64,000 nucleotides of DNA from CAYRTD01 sp964528675 (GCA_964528675.1 CAZGTU010000005.1:39792-103791), one strand, 5' to 3'; shown: positions 1-9,442, counted from the stretch's first letter. Translations and numbers: made by a program. The notes: a model not told the origin generated them from the sequence alone.

Positions 1-774
1 CACCCGGGGCAGACCGAACAGGGGATACGGCGGATCATCGGGATGAATAGCCATTTTGACTCCGGATTCTTCGGCAACAGGGATAACCTCCTTCAGGAAA
101 TAAGCCAGATTTTCACGGTAACGTTCAGCGTCAATGCCATCATATTGTTTTAATTTCCCTCTGAAAGCTTCCAGAGAGTATCCTTCCTGTGCTCCGGGCA
201 GACCGGAAATGATATTTTTTTGAAGTACATAGCGTTGCTCATCTGACATATTCTCAAACTTGTGCCTGGCCCTTTCAATCTGATCGGGTTTATATTCCTT
301 TTCTGCACCTTCCCTGCCCAGAATGAAAAGATCAAAAGCTATAAATTCAGAAATATCGAAGGCCAGCGCCTTTGCCCCATCTTCCAGGGCAAATTCCAGA
401 TTGGTTCTTGTCCAATCTACCACAGGCATAAAATTGTAGCATACAGTCTTAATCCCGGCCTTTCCAACGTTTCTCAATGTTTGCTTATAATTTTCAATAT
501 AACGATCGCGGTTTTCTTTTCCGAGTTTAATATTTTCATGCACGGGTACAGATTCGATTACCGACCATGTCAATCCTCTTTCCCTTACCGGCTCAACAGA
601 ATCATCAAAATTGATTTCCTCTCTTCTTTTCAGGATCTCTTTAAGCGGCCATACCTCGCCGATGGGTATTTCGTGCAAGGCAGTAACTATTCCTGTTGCA
701 CCGGCCTGCCTGATATCTTTGAGAGATACAGGATCACCTGGTCCGTACCATCTCCATGTTTGTTCCATACTCAT
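1..774 (-). CDS. uxuA: Mannonate dehydratase UxuA (3' end cut off by window edge)
   Basis: Dehydrates D-mannonate to 2-keto-3-deoxygluconate in the cytoplasm, the last hexuronate-specific step. The frame is open from the edge to an ATG at 774 (258 codons visible; the family is nearly 400). The N-terminus reads MEQTWRWYGPGDPVSL, typical of UxuA, and a metal-site segment MAIHPDDPPYPLFGLPRV is visible at the truncated end. A second ATG lies two codons downstream, so the start could be 768. It follows the reductase gene by 27 nt in the same direction, so it is the distal gene of the regulator-uxuB-uxuA unit. Identification rests on recalled family sequence and on context. Confidence 0.93.
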   Translation of the reverse strand, partial: MSMEQTWRWYGPGDPVSLKDIRQAGATGIVTALHEIPIGEVWPLKEILKRREEINFDDSVEPVRERGLTWSVIESVPVHENIKLGKENRDRYIENYKQTLRNVGKAGIKTVCYNFMPVVDWTRTNLEFALEDGAKALAFDISEFIAFDLFILGREGAEKEYKPDQIERARHKFENMSDEQRYVLQKNIISGLPGAQEGYSLEAFRGKLKQYDGIDAERYRENLAYFLKEVIPVAEESGVKMAIHPDDPPYPLFGLPRV

Positions 775-801
775 TTTATCTATCTCCTCAATTTAATTTA
801 A

Positions 802-1653
802 TTACACACCTCCAAACGCACTATATCCTCCATCAACAGGAATGACTATACCTGTTACAAAAGCTGATATATCAGAAACGAGATATAGCAATGTTCCCTG
901 AAGATCTTCAGGTTCACCAAATTTACCCATGGGGGTGTTTGAAATAATTTTATTTCCTCTCCCGGTCAGGTTCCCACTGCCCTCGTCGATCAAAAGAAAC
1001 CTGTTTTGTTTGGTAAGAAAAAATCCGGGAGCAATAGCGTTCACCCTAACCCCGGTTTTTGCGAAATGAACTGCCAGCCATTCCGTAAAATTATTTATAG
1101 CAGACTTTGCAGCAGAATAAGCAGGTATTTTTGTAAGTGGCTTATAAGAATTCATGGAAGAAATATTTACAACGGAACCTTTCCCGTTTTTCACCATTTC
1201 TTCACCAAAAACCATTGTAGGAAGAATAGTTCCTATAAAATTCAGATCGAATACCTTTTTAAATCCCTCTATTTTCAGTCCGAAGAAACCTTCCTCGAGC
1301 ATGTCTTTTGTTTCACCGGTCAATTCTTCCAACTGGGTTGTTGCTTCGGGAGAATTACCTCCGGCCCCATTGATAAGGATATCAATTTTCCCGAATTTTC
1401 TGATAACTTCTTCTCTTGCTTTTATCAACTCTTCTTTATCCAGTACGTTGGACTGGATTCCTGCACATTCAGTGCCATATTCCTCCGAAATTTCATCTGC
1501 AACAGACCTGGCCACTTCTTCTCTTAAATCGAGAATGGCAGTTTTTACACCTGCTGCAGCAAGTACCTTAACCATTGAAGTACCTATGACACCGGCACCT
1601 CCGGTAATAACGCATACTTTATCTTTCAGATCATCAAAATTGTAATTGGTCAT
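802..1653 (-). CDS. uxuB: D-mannonate oxidoreductase (fructuronate reductase), SDR type
   Basis: A 283-residue short-chain dehydrogenase/reductase. The nucleotide-binding glycine motif TGGAGVIG is near residue 17, a degenerate NAG motif reads NGAGG near residue 97, and the active-site YSAAK motif lies near residue 180. It most likely reduces D-fructuronate to D-mannonate, as the SDR-type UxuB (YjmF) of Bacillus subtilis does, rather than being the long-chain polyol-dehydrogenase type of E. coli. The substrate is inferred from its place between a LacI regulator (6 nt gap) and uxuA, and from uxaE/uxaC on the other side of the regulator. SDR membership is certain and the substrate is likely. Confidence 0.85.
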   Translation of the reverse strand: MTNYNFDDLKDKVCVITGGAGVIGTSMVKVLAAAGVKTAILDLREEVARSVADEISEEYGTECAGIQSNVLDKEELIKAREEVIRKFGKIDILINGAGGNSPEATTQLEELTGETKDMLEEGFFGLKIEGFKKVFDLNFIGTILPTMVFGEEMVKNGKGSVVNISSMNSYKPLTKIPAYSAAKSAINNFTEWLAVHFAKTGVRVNAIAPGFFLTKQNRFLLIDEGSGNLTGRGNKIISNTPMGKFGEPEDLQGTLLYLVSDISAFVTGIVIPVDGGYSAFGGV

Positions 1654-1659
1654 TGCATC

Positions 1660-2709
1660 TTATTTATATTCATAATAATCTATATTTTCCCTGGTAAGGA
1701 TATCGATAGAGATATACTGTTTCTGTGAAACATCTTTTTGAAGTACAAGTTTGTTAAAAAGGGTCATAATCCCCATATAACCTTGTTGTTCAGGCTTCTG
1801 ACTGATAAGAAAATCGATAATTCCATTTTTCAAAGCCTTTACATTCTGGGGAAGCAGGTCATAACCCAACAAGGAAATTGTATCAATATCATGTTTTTCT
1901 ATATAATCAGCTACTTCGTAGACACGTGAATTCGTTACGAATGCTGCACTTACCCTGTATTTTTCAAGTGCTTGGCTGAATTGCTTATCGAAATTTTCGC
2001 CACAGTCCTGAACACAATCAATGGTTATGACATTCGATTTTATTTCCGGGTGATCGGCAAAGTACTTTCTAAAACCCCGTTCTCTTCTCAGAATATGATT
2101 ATGGTTATCTTTCCTGCCTGCAATGTTAACGATCAGAATATCATCATCCGATTTTAATCCATAGCTTAGTAATTTTGCACCAAGGTATCCGCTCTGCAAG
2201 GCATCCTGACCGATGTAAAAGACCTCCTCTGCCTCTTCCAGATTGGAATTAAAGAGTATCAGGGGAATATTAAATTCCCTGCATTGTTGCAAAAAAGAAA
2301 TGGATTCTGCCGGAAATACAGGTGCGAAAAGTATTGCATCGGGTTTTTCCCGGAGAATCTGATTGCTTTTTTCTTTGAATGAGCTATTATCAAACTGATC
2401 AAAATAATAAGGCCGCACCTGCACCCCAAATGGTGAAACCTCATTCAGGGCTTTGTCAATGCCAAGACGCGGAGAGTTCCAGAAATCATTTTCGTTAACG
2501 GACACGGGCATTAATACAGCAAATTGAAAACTTTTCTTTGAAGCAAGCGTTCTGGCGAGTATATCTGGCTGATAATTAAGTTCTTCTATAATTTCCCTGA
2601 TTTTGTTACGGGTTTTTTCCGATACCTCTCCCCGGTTATGAATCACCCTGTCTACGGTTCCGGGTGAAACCTGAGCAAGCCTGGCAATATCTTTTATCCT
2701 AACTTTCAA
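1660..2709 (-). CDS. LacI-family regulator of hexuronate genes
   Basis: A 349-residue LacI/GalR repressor. The N-terminal helix-turn-helix (IKDIARLAQVSPGTVDRV) is followed by a periplasmic-binding-protein-like ligand domain of the type-1 sugar-binding fold. GTVDRV replaces the usual STVSRA, a variant of one LacI subgroup. The start is TTG at 2709: the codon just upstream is TAA in frame and no ATG is available before the helix-turn-helix. It heads the leftward uxuB-uxuA unit and is divergent from uxaE-uxaC, so it probably controls both directions and itself, answering a uronate-pathway intermediate. The effector is not visible in sequence. Confidence 0.88.
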   Translation of the reverse strand: MKVRIKDIARLAQVSPGTVDRVIHNRGEVSEKTRNKIREIIEELNYQPDILARTLASKKSFQFAVLMPVSVNENDFWNSPRLGIDKALNEVSPFGVQVRPYYFDQFDNSSFKEKSNQILREKPDAILFAPVFPAESISFLQQCREFNIPLILFNSNLEEAEEVFYIGQDALQSGYLGAKLLSYGLKSDDDILIVNIAGRKDNHNHILRRERGFRKYFADHPEIKSNVITIDCVQDCGENFDKQFSQALEKYRVSAAFVTNSRVYEVADYIEKHDIDTISLLGYDLLPQNVKALKNGIIDFLISQKPEQQGYMGIMTLFNKLVLQKDVSQKQYISIDILTRENIDYYEYK

Positions 2710-2817
2710 TTAAATGTTTCTTTTTCAATTAATTATAATACTTTATCGGAGATGTTCCAAGAATTAATTTTACAAAAATAATGAAAATATAATTTGAATT
2801 CCAAATAAAATGTAATA

Positions 2818-2839
2818 ATTTCGTGTTCGTACACGGAAT
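2818..2839. promoter_or_regulatory. Candidate LacI-type operator in the hexuronate divergent region
   Basis: A 22-bp inverted repeat with centre CG, core GTGTTCGTACAC, with two of eleven base pairs mismatched. A central CG and an even symmetric palindrome are usual for LacI-family operators. It lies between the leftward regulator start (2709) and the rightward uxaE start (2901), closer to uxaE. Binding by the adjacent regulator is inferred. Confidence 0.6.
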
Positions 2840-2900
2840 GAATTTACAAAAAGATCTTACGGCATTGGAAAAAAAATAATCTATCAAAATCAGGATAAAT

Positions 2901-4148
2901 ATGAAACTTGAAAAATATTCATTTGGAACAGGCGACCGCTTTGGCATGCAGGGAAAGGCCCAGCTAAACGCTATAAAAAAAGCAAAGGAAGCGGGAATCG
3001 ATATTGTTCCGGTATGGAATAAATCGAACAGGGAACATCAAATAATTAATACCCAACCGTCCGACGTCAGAAAGGAAGCAGATGAAAGCGTAAAGGAATT
3101 AAACTGGACAGAGAATTATTATGTTGATGCAGACCATATAAATCTCAGCAATGTAGATCCTTTTATTGAATACTCCGACTTTTTTACTATTGATGTTGCC
3201 GATTTCATTGGAAAACAAGCAGAGGAAAATGATATTGAAAGATTCGTAAAAGAGAATGAAAAGTATACAGGAAAGTTCGAAATTGAAGGTTTGGAAAAAA
3301 CTTATGACTTATCCTCCGAAGAATTGAATAAAATTGCTGAAAGGTATCTTTTTGCTATTCAAAAAGCTTCGGAGATCTACGGGTATATCAGGGGAAAAAA
3401 AGGCGAGAACAATTTTATAGCCGAAGTTTCAATGGATGAAGTGGAAGAACCCCAGACTCCGGTTGAGTTATTTTTCATTCTTTCAGGTCTTGCTGCTGAA
3501 GGTGTTCCATTACAGACCATTGCACCAAAATTTTCCGGACGTTTTAACAAAGGAGTGGATTATTTAGGGGATATAAAACAATTTAAAAATGAATTTGAAG
3601 CAGACCTTCTCGTAATTGATAAAGCAATTAAAGAATTCGACCTTCCTTCAAATTTAAAATTATCCGTTCATTCCGGAAGTGATAAGTTTACAATCTATCC
3701 CATTATGAGTGAATTGATTCAAAATTATAACAAAGGAATACATGTAAAGACTGCCGGCACAACATGGCTCGAAGAATCAATCGGGCTGGCCCTTGCCGGT
3801 GGAAAAGCCCTTGAAATGGTCAAATCCATTTATCAAAATGCTTATCAAAGGAGAGAGGAACTTTGTACACCTTATGCCACGGTAATTGACATTAATGAAG
3901 ATTTCCTTCCCTTACCCGCTGAAGTGGAAGCATGGGATGGAGAACAATTTGCCATCGCTTTGAGACATGATCCGAAACAACCCGCTTATAATCCAAGCAT
4001 GAGACAACTCATCCATGTGGGATATAAAATAGCAGCAGAATATGGAAATAAATACCTGGAAATGTTGCGTAATAATGAAGAAATAGTAGCCAGACAGGTA
4101 ACCGAAAATATTTATGAAAGACACCTTCGTCGATTGTTTAATATTTAA
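2901..4148 (+). CDS. uxaE: Tagaturonate epimerase UxaE
   Basis: A 415-residue protein recognised as the UxaE family (tagaturonate epimerase, first described in Thermotoga). It interconverts D-tagaturonate and D-fructuronate, so galacturonate can enter the mannonate route without altronate intermediates. Family-like segments include the N-terminus KYSFGTGDRFGMQGKAQL, LSVHSGSDKFTIYP in the middle and HVKTAGTTWLEE further on. There is no signal peptide, so it is cytoplasmic. It is followed by uxaC after 12 nt and is divergent from the LacI regulator. No uxaA or uxaB homologue is visible, which fits the epimerase route. Confidence 0.85.
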   Translation: MKLEKYSFGTGDRFGMQGKAQLNAIKKAKEAGIDIVPVWNKSNREHQIINTQPSDVRKEADESVKELNWTENYYVDADHINLSNVDPFIEYSDFFTIDVADFIGKQAEENDIERFVKENEKYTGKFEIEGLEKTYDLSSEELNKIAERYLFAIQKASEIYGYIRGKKGENNFIAEVSMDEVEEPQTPVELFFILSGLAAEGVPLQTIAPKFSGRFNKGVDYLGDIKQFKNEFEADLLVIDKAIKEFDLPSNLKLSVHSGSDKFTIYPIMSELIQNYNKGIHVKTAGTTWLEESIGLALAGGKALEMVKSIYQNAYQRREELCTPYATVIDINEDFLPLPAEVEAWDGEQFAIALRHDPKQPAYNPSMRQLIHVGYKIAAEYGNKYLEMLRNNEEIVARQVTENIYERHLRRLFNI

Positions 4149-4160
4149 AACTCTGAAAGC

Positions 4161-5561
4161 ATGAAACAATTCCTTGACGACAACTTTTTACTCAGCAATG
4201 TAACTGCCGGGAAGCTCTACCACGAATATTCAAAAGATCTCCCCATAATTGATTATCATTGTCATTTACCACCCCGGGATATTGCAGAAGATAGGAGCTT
4301 TCGCAATATCACCGAGATCTGGTTGCATGGTGATCATTATAAATGGAGAGCCATGCGTGCAAACGGGGTTAGTGAAGAGTATTGTACCGGCGATGCCCCC
4401 GACAGGGAAAAGTTCCGTATGTGGGCCGAAACGGTGCCATACACCCTTAGAAACCCCCTTTATCACTGGACTCATCTTGAATTGAAGAGATATTTCGGTA
4501 TAGAGAAATTACTTTCTCCCGCGACAGTTGATGAGATTTACGATGAAACATTGGAAAAACTCCAGGCTCCTGGGTTCAATGTCAGAAATCTACTTAGAAA
4601 GATGAAGGTGGAACTGTTATGTACAACTGACGATCCGGCTGATAGTCTGAAATACCACATGGAACTGGCACAAAGTGATTTCGAAACCAGAGTCCTGCCT
4701 ACTTGGAGACCCGATAAAGCCATGGCCGTTGAAGACCCGGAATCTTACAATGCCTACCTGCAAAAACTTCAGGCTGCCTCCAATCTTAACATTAATACCT
4801 ATAATGATCTCATCGATGCTTTAAGAAACCGGCAGGAGTTTTTTTATGCCCAGGGTTGCAGACTTTCCGATCATGGCCTGGAAACTTTTTATGCAGAGGA
4901 TTATACCGACAAAGAGATAGCTGAAATATTCAAAAAAGTAAGAGGCGGAGATCAATTGAGTGAAGAAGAGATCCTGAAATTCAAATCTGCCATGTTAATT
5001 GAATTTGCGGAGATGGATTTTGAGAAGAATTGGACGCAGCAATTCCATATCGGAGCGATAAGAAATAACAACAGCCTGATGTATAAAAAAATCGGACCCG
5101 ACACCGGATTCGACTCCATTGCCGATTTTGAAATAGCCCGCCCGATGTCCAGGTTTTTTAACCGCCTGGCTTCCAGGGAAAAACTTGCCAGAACCATTGT
5201 ATACAATCTGAATCCACGAGACAATGAATTAATTGCCACCATGTTATACAACTTTAACGATGGATCCATACCGGGTAAAATGCAATTCGGTTCAGGCTGG
5301 TGGTTTCTTGACCAAAAAGAAGGCATGCGTCAACAAATGAACGCTCTCTCAAGCCTTGGTTTGCTAAGCCGCTTCGTAGGAATGTTAACAGACTCAAGAA
5401 GTTTTCTTTCCTACCCGCGGCATGAATATTTCCGACGCATCCTTTGTGACCTTGTGGGAACTGACGTTGAAAACGGAGAAATCCCCAATGACATAGAAAT
5501 GACCGGCAAACTGGTAGGAGATGTCAGTTATTATAATGCCAGGGATTATTTTGGTTTTTAA
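4161..5561 (+). CDS. uxaC: Uronate isomerase UxaC
   Basis: Isomerises D-glucuronate to D-fructuronate and D-galacturonate to D-tagaturonate, the entry step of the pathway. The 466-residue length is normal for the family. The amidohydrolase-type metal motif DYHCHL lies near residue 31 and is followed by PPRDIAEDRSFRNITEIWL, characteristic of UxaC. The C-terminal part contains TDSRSFLSYPRHEYFRR, also conserved. It is the second gene of the uxaE-uxaC pair and ends 7 nt from the convergent GH30 gene. Confidence 0.96.
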   Translation: MKQFLDDNFLLSNVTAGKLYHEYSKDLPIIDYHCHLPPRDIAEDRSFRNITEIWLHGDHYKWRAMRANGVSEEYCTGDAPDREKFRMWAETVPYTLRNPLYHWTHLELKRYFGIEKLLSPATVDEIYDETLEKLQAPGFNVRNLLRKMKVELLCTTDDPADSLKYHMELAQSDFETRVLPTWRPDKAMAVEDPESYNAYLQKLQAASNLNINTYNDLIDALRNRQEFFYAQGCRLSDHGLETFYAEDYTDKEIAEIFKKVRGGDQLSEEEILKFKSAMLIEFAEMDFEKNWTQQFHIGAIRNNNSLMYKKIGPDTGFDSIADFEIARPMSRFFNRLASREKLARTIVYNLNPRDNELIATMLYNFNDGSIPGKMQFGSGWWFLDQKEGMRQQMNALSSLGLLSRFVGMLTDSRSFLSYPRHEYFRRILCDLVGTDVENGEIPNDIEMTGKLVGDVSYYNARDYFGF

Positions 5562-5568
5562 AATGTTC

Positions 5569-6990
5569 CTAATATGCAAACGAAAACGAGGTAAATGACT
5601 TCGGTAATAATCTGAGTATTACATATTCTCCATTAACCTCTAGCTGATAGGCTTTTGCGGTGGTGGAATCATTCACCAGAACACCGCACAGTTCATTGCC
5701 CGGATTCAGGAAAAACAAAGATCCCTCCTGTCCTTCAGGAGTTTTAAGCTTCCTGGCTCCTGGTCTTACAAAATGGGTTAAGTGTTTGAACAGGTAATAT
5801 TCCGGGTTATAAGTAGCCTCACCGGTTTCACTGTTCACCGTGATCAAACTGTTCTGCTTCCATCCCCACCGGCTTTTTCCTGTTTCATCAAGGATCATAT
5901 TCCAGTAAAGATAAGTATTTGTGCCGTTTTCCATGTAATGCTTGATCAGGCTCCAGGTATACTCTGCAGCATCCCAGTCATTTGATCCGTCACCACATTC
6001 CGATTCGGTTTGCATGAGTTTCATTTCCGGGTATTTCTCATTTACTTCCGGGATGGCTTTCTTACCGGCCCACTGAAAACCAATTCCATCAATATATCCT
6101 GATGCTTCCGGATCCTGCATTATTGTGTCAATCTTCTCGATCCATGGACGTTCATAGGTGCCATACCAGATTTCAGCATTCAGATCTACTTCTTCGAAAT
6201 GGGGACCCAGGTATTCGCCAATAAAAGTAGCCTGATCTTCTGCTGTCCATACGCAGGATGGAAAATTCTGGCATGAATTCGGCTCATTTTGAACATGAAC
6301 TGCATAGAGATTCACTCCTTCATTCCTGTAGGCATTTACAAATTTTGAAAAATAAAGAGCATATGCCGATAAATATTCAGGTTCCATTATGAATTGAGTA
6401 GTACCTTCCTCTCCTGCACCCGATTCGGGCAGATCATTCACCGGAGCTGGCCGGCATGCATAGTGATTATTGGTTTTCATCCATTCTGGCGGACACCAGG
6501 GGGAACCCCAGACCTGGAGCTCAGGATTATACTTCATTGCTGATTTTATGTAGGGAATTAAAATTTTTTCATCTCTCTCTATGGAAAAGTTTTCCATCTC
6601 AAAATCACCGGGAGTTTCAGCCAGGGAATACCAGTCGCGGGCATAATCATTGGCGCCTATCGGAACCCTGCAAATGTTGAAATTAAAGCCTTCGGAACTA
6701 AAAAATTCCTCCAGGATTGATTCTTTGACATTATCGGGAAGCATATTCAAAGCGTCCCATCCCAATTCGTTGAAACAAGCTCCGAAACCATCAACCTGTT
6801 GTTCCTGTGCTTCAAATTCAAGATCAATGACAGCAATATCTCTATGAGGCTGGGACATAACAGGCAATTTAGTTTCCTGCCACATCCCGTTGGCTGCAGA
6901 AGAAATAACCATTCTGAATTCACCGGATTCTTGTTTACATTGAGTAAGAGCAAACATTGCAATTGATACAAGAAAAAATAGTCTTTTCAT
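5569..6990 (-). CDS. GH30 glycoside hydrolase, lipoprotein
   Basis: A 473-residue glycoside hydrolase of family GH30 (glucosylceramidase / beta-1,6-glucanase group; the NEP context resembles GH30_3). The start at 6990 was preferred over the longer frame to 7053 because it gives a clean lipoprotein signal (MKRLFFLVSIAMFALTQC, lipid-modified Cys18) and avoids overlapping the upstream gene. Visible features are the VDGFGACFNE motif near residue 70, acid/base Glu236 in VHVQNEPNSC and probable nucleophile Glu329 in LMQTESECG. It sits 22 nt after the GH94 gene in the same direction. The likely role is surface or periplasmic cleavage of a beta-glucan; exact linkage specificity is not readable. Confidence 0.88.
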   Translation of the reverse strand: MKRLFFLVSIAMFALTQCKQESGEFRMVISSAANGMWQETKLPVMSQPHRDIAVIDLEFEAQEQQVDGFGACFNELGWDALNMLPDNVKESILEEFFSSEGFNFNICRVPIGANDYARDWYSLAETPGDFEMENFSIERDEKILIPYIKSAMKYNPELQVWGSPWCPPEWMKTNNHYACRPAPVNDLPESGAGEEGTTQFIMEPEYLSAYALYFSKFVNAYRNEGVNLYAVHVQNEPNSCQNFPSCVWTAEDQATFIGEYLGPHFEEVDLNAEIWYGTYERPWIEKIDTIMQDPEASGYIDGIGFQWAGKKAIPEVNEKYPEMKLMQTESECGDGSNDWDAAEYTWSLIKHYMENGTNTYLYWNMILDETGKSRWGWKQNSLITVNSETGEATYNPEYYLFKHLTHFVRPGARKLKTPEGQEGSLFFLNPGNELCGVLVNDSTTAKAYQLEVNGEYVILRLLPKSFTSFSFAY

Positions 6991-7012
6991 TTTCCAAATT
7001 TTATTTTCATAA

Positions 7013-9442
7013 TTATAAAATAATTTCAACCTTATATTCCTTATCACTACCAACAGGAATTAGGTTCCCAAGAATGGTTTTCCCATTTACCTTTACCTCT
7101 TTCACACCCCTGTTTTTCTTTTCCCTGTTAATCACATGTATGTGAAAAACTTTTTCCCGGAATTTCCTTTTGACCTTATATTCTTCCCATTTTGCAGGAA
7201 TTACCGGATCAATCCTCAGTCCATCATATTCAGGTTTTATGCCCAGAATGAATTGACTTATTGCATAATAATTCCATGCCGCAGTTCCTGTCAACCAGGA
7301 ATTTTTGGCCTCACCGGGTTTAAAAGCATCTTTTCCTGCAATCATCTGGGAATATACATAGGGTTCGGTTTTATGAAGATCGCTGATCTCTTCAAGATAT
7401 GATGGTGCGATCTTGGAATAATATTCAAATGCCCTTTCCCCATTGCCAAGCATCGTTTCTGCTATCATTATCCAGGGATTATTGTGGCAAAATATTCCGG
7501 CATTTTCCTTATAGCCAGGGGGGTAACTGCTAATTTCTCCCAGCTCAACATGATATTCAGTGTAGGGAGGGTTATTCAATACTATACCATAATCACAATC
7601 AAGGAACTTTTTAACTGAATCCATAGACTTTTGAGCTTTTCCATCATTAATTCCTATTCCTGCCATAACACAAAAACCCTGAGGCTCAATAAAAATCTTC
7701 CCTTCTTCATTTTGAGCAGAACCTACCGGGTTACCAAAATGATCGTAGGCACGTCTAAACCATTCGCCATCCCAACCATGCTGCTCAATTGTTGAGACCA
7801 TTTTCTGAATGTGCTTTTTTGCATCTTTCGCCAGCTCAGGTTTTCCTGTCCTTTCGCATAACTCCATGAACTCATGCCCGTAATAAACGAACATTCCTGC
7901 TATAAAAACTGATTCAGCCACTCCTCCCTCCCGGTTTTCGGTAGTCTGAAAAGACTCATCAGGATTCGTACTGAAGCAATTGAGATTCAGGCAATCATTC
8001 CAGTCGGCTCTTCCTATCAGAGGAAGGTCGTGAGGTCCAAGATTATTCACCACATGATAAAATGATCTTTTAAGATGTTCAAATAAACTTTCTGCTTTAG
8101 ATTCATCATTGTCGAAAGGAACCTGTTCGTCCAGTAATGAGAAATCTCCTGTTTCTTTTATGTAGGCTACGGTTGAAGCAATTAACCACAGAGGATCGTC
8201 ATTAAAATTTCCACCAATCTCATCATTTCCTTTTTTGGTTAAAGGTTGATATTGATGATATGCACCTCCATCCTCAAGCTGGGTGGCTGCAATATCAAGG
8301 ATCCGCTCTCTCGCTTTATCGGGAATGAGATGAACAAATCCCAGAAGGTCCTGGTTTGAATCTCTGAAACCCATTCCTCTGCCAATGCCTGATTCGAAAT
8401 AGGATGCACTTCTCGACATCTGGAATGTTATCATATTCTGGTAAGGATTCCAGGTATTCACCATCCTTTCTAACTTTCTGTCAAAATGCGAAAGTTTAAA
8501 TACTGAAAGAAGCTCATCCCAGTAGGTAATAATCTCTTTAAAAGCTTCATCCACCTGTTGTACGGAACTGTATTTCTCAATCAAATCTTCAGCCCTTGTT
8601 TTATTTATCACAGCTTTGGACTCCCATTTTTCCTCCTCTGGATTTTCAATGTATCCCAGTAAAAAGATAAAATCTCTTGATTCGCCGGGTTCCAGATTTA
8701 TTTCAAGCATATGAGAAGCACAGGGAGACCATCCGTGGGCTGCTGAGTCTTTTGTTTTCCCTTCAAATACTGCTTCAGGATTGTCAAATCCGCGATAGGC
8801 TCCTAAAAAAGAATCCCTGTCGGTTTCAAAACCATCGATGGCTGAATTGACATGATAAAAGGCAAAATGATTTCTTCTTTCCCGGTATTCTGTTTTATGA
8901 TATAAGGTTGAACCCTTGATTTCAACTTCACCGGTATTGAAATTACGCTGGAAATTTGTCATATCGTCCTGGGCATTCCAGAGATTCCATTCGACAAAAG
9001 AAAACAGCTTGAAGTTTTTATTTTCTGAAGAATTGTTTCTTAGGGTTAATTTTTGGATTTCTACATTTCGACCAACCGGCACAAGATAGAGAACCGATGC
9101 TTCGAGCTTATTTAAACTCCCGGTTATTCGCGTATAACTTAAACCATGTCTGCATTCGTAATAATCGAGATCCGTTTTTACAGGCTTCCATCCCGGGGAC
9201 CATACCCTGTCACTCTCTTTCAGATAAAAATACTTCCCTCCGTTATCAACAGGTACATTATTATAACGAAAACGTGTAATTCTGCGTAGACGAGCATCTT
9301 TGTAAAAACTATACCCACCGGCAGTGTTGGAAATGATAGAATGAAAATCATCTGTACCCAGATAGTTTATCCATGGATAAGGGGTTTGAGGTTTGGTAAT
9401 AACGTATTCACGGTTGAGGTCATCAAAGTATCCGAATTTCAT
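7013..9442 (-). CDS. GH94 cellobiose phosphorylase
   Basis: An 809-residue cytoplasmic enzyme that phosphorolyses cellobiose to alpha-glucose 1-phosphate and glucose. It follows the Cellvibrio/Cellulomonas cellobiose phosphorylase pattern closely from the first residues (FDD.NREYVIT.P.TPYPWINYLG). Also present are FRDSNQDLLGFVHLIP and the catalytic-Asp segment IGRADWNDCLNLNCFS near residue 480. There is no signal peptide. The length matches characterised enzymes (about 820 residues). Followed by the GH30 lipoprotein gene, it could use the disaccharide that the exported enzyme or other cellulases release. GH94 laminaribiose- or cellobionate-type specificity is less likely given the near-continuous match. 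Confidence 0.93.
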   Translation of the reverse strand: MKFGYFDDLNREYVITKPQTPYPWINYLGTDDFHSIISNTAGGYSFYKDARLRRITRFRYNNVPVDNGGKYFYLKESDRVWSPGWKPVKTDLDYYECRHGLSYTRITGSLNKLEASVLYLVPVGRNVEIQKLTLRNNSSENKNFKLFSFVEWNLWNAQDDMTNFQRNFNTGEVEIKGSTLYHKTEYRERRNHFAFYHVNSAIDGFETDRDSFLGAYRGFDNPEAVFEGKTKDSAAHGWSPCASHMLEINLEPGESRDFIFLLGYIENPEEEKWESKAVINKTRAEDLIEKYSSVQQVDEAFKEIITYWDELLSVFKLSHFDRKLERMVNTWNPYQNMITFQMSRSASYFESGIGRGMGFRDSNQDLLGFVHLIPDKARERILDIAATQLEDGGAYHQYQPLTKKGNDEIGGNFNDDPLWLIASTVAYIKETGDFSLLDEQVPFDNDESKAESLFEHLKRSFYHVVNNLGPHDLPLIGRADWNDCLNLNCFSTNPDESFQTTENREGGVAESVFIAGMFVYYGHEFMELCERTGKPELAKDAKKHIQKMVSTIEQHGWDGEWFRRAYDHFGNPVGSAQNEEGKIFIEPQGFCVMAGIGINDGKAQKSMDSVKKFLDCDYGIVLNNPPYTEYHVELGEISSYPPGYKENAGIFCHNNPWIMIAETMLGNGERAFEYYSKIAPSYLEEISDLHKTEPYVYSQMIAGKDAFKPGEAKNSWLTGTAAWNYYAISQFILGIKPEYDGLRIDPVIPAKWEEYKVKRKFREKVFHIHVINREKKNRGVKEVKVNGKTILGNLIPVGSDKEYKVEIIL

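Noticed and set aside
262..801. Plus-strand frame of 179 codons at the left edge
   Set aside because: It is antisense to uxuA, whose frame is open to the window edge and has clear family sequence.
1006..1645. Two overlapping plus-strand frames of 173 and 163 codons
   Set aside because: They lie entirely antisense to the well-supported SDR reductase gene and show no family resemblance.
7013..9442. Possible cellobionate or glucosyl-glucuronate phosphorylase because of nearby uronate genes
   Set aside because: The sequence follows characterised cellobiose phosphorylases along its whole length, so context alone does not justify another substrate.
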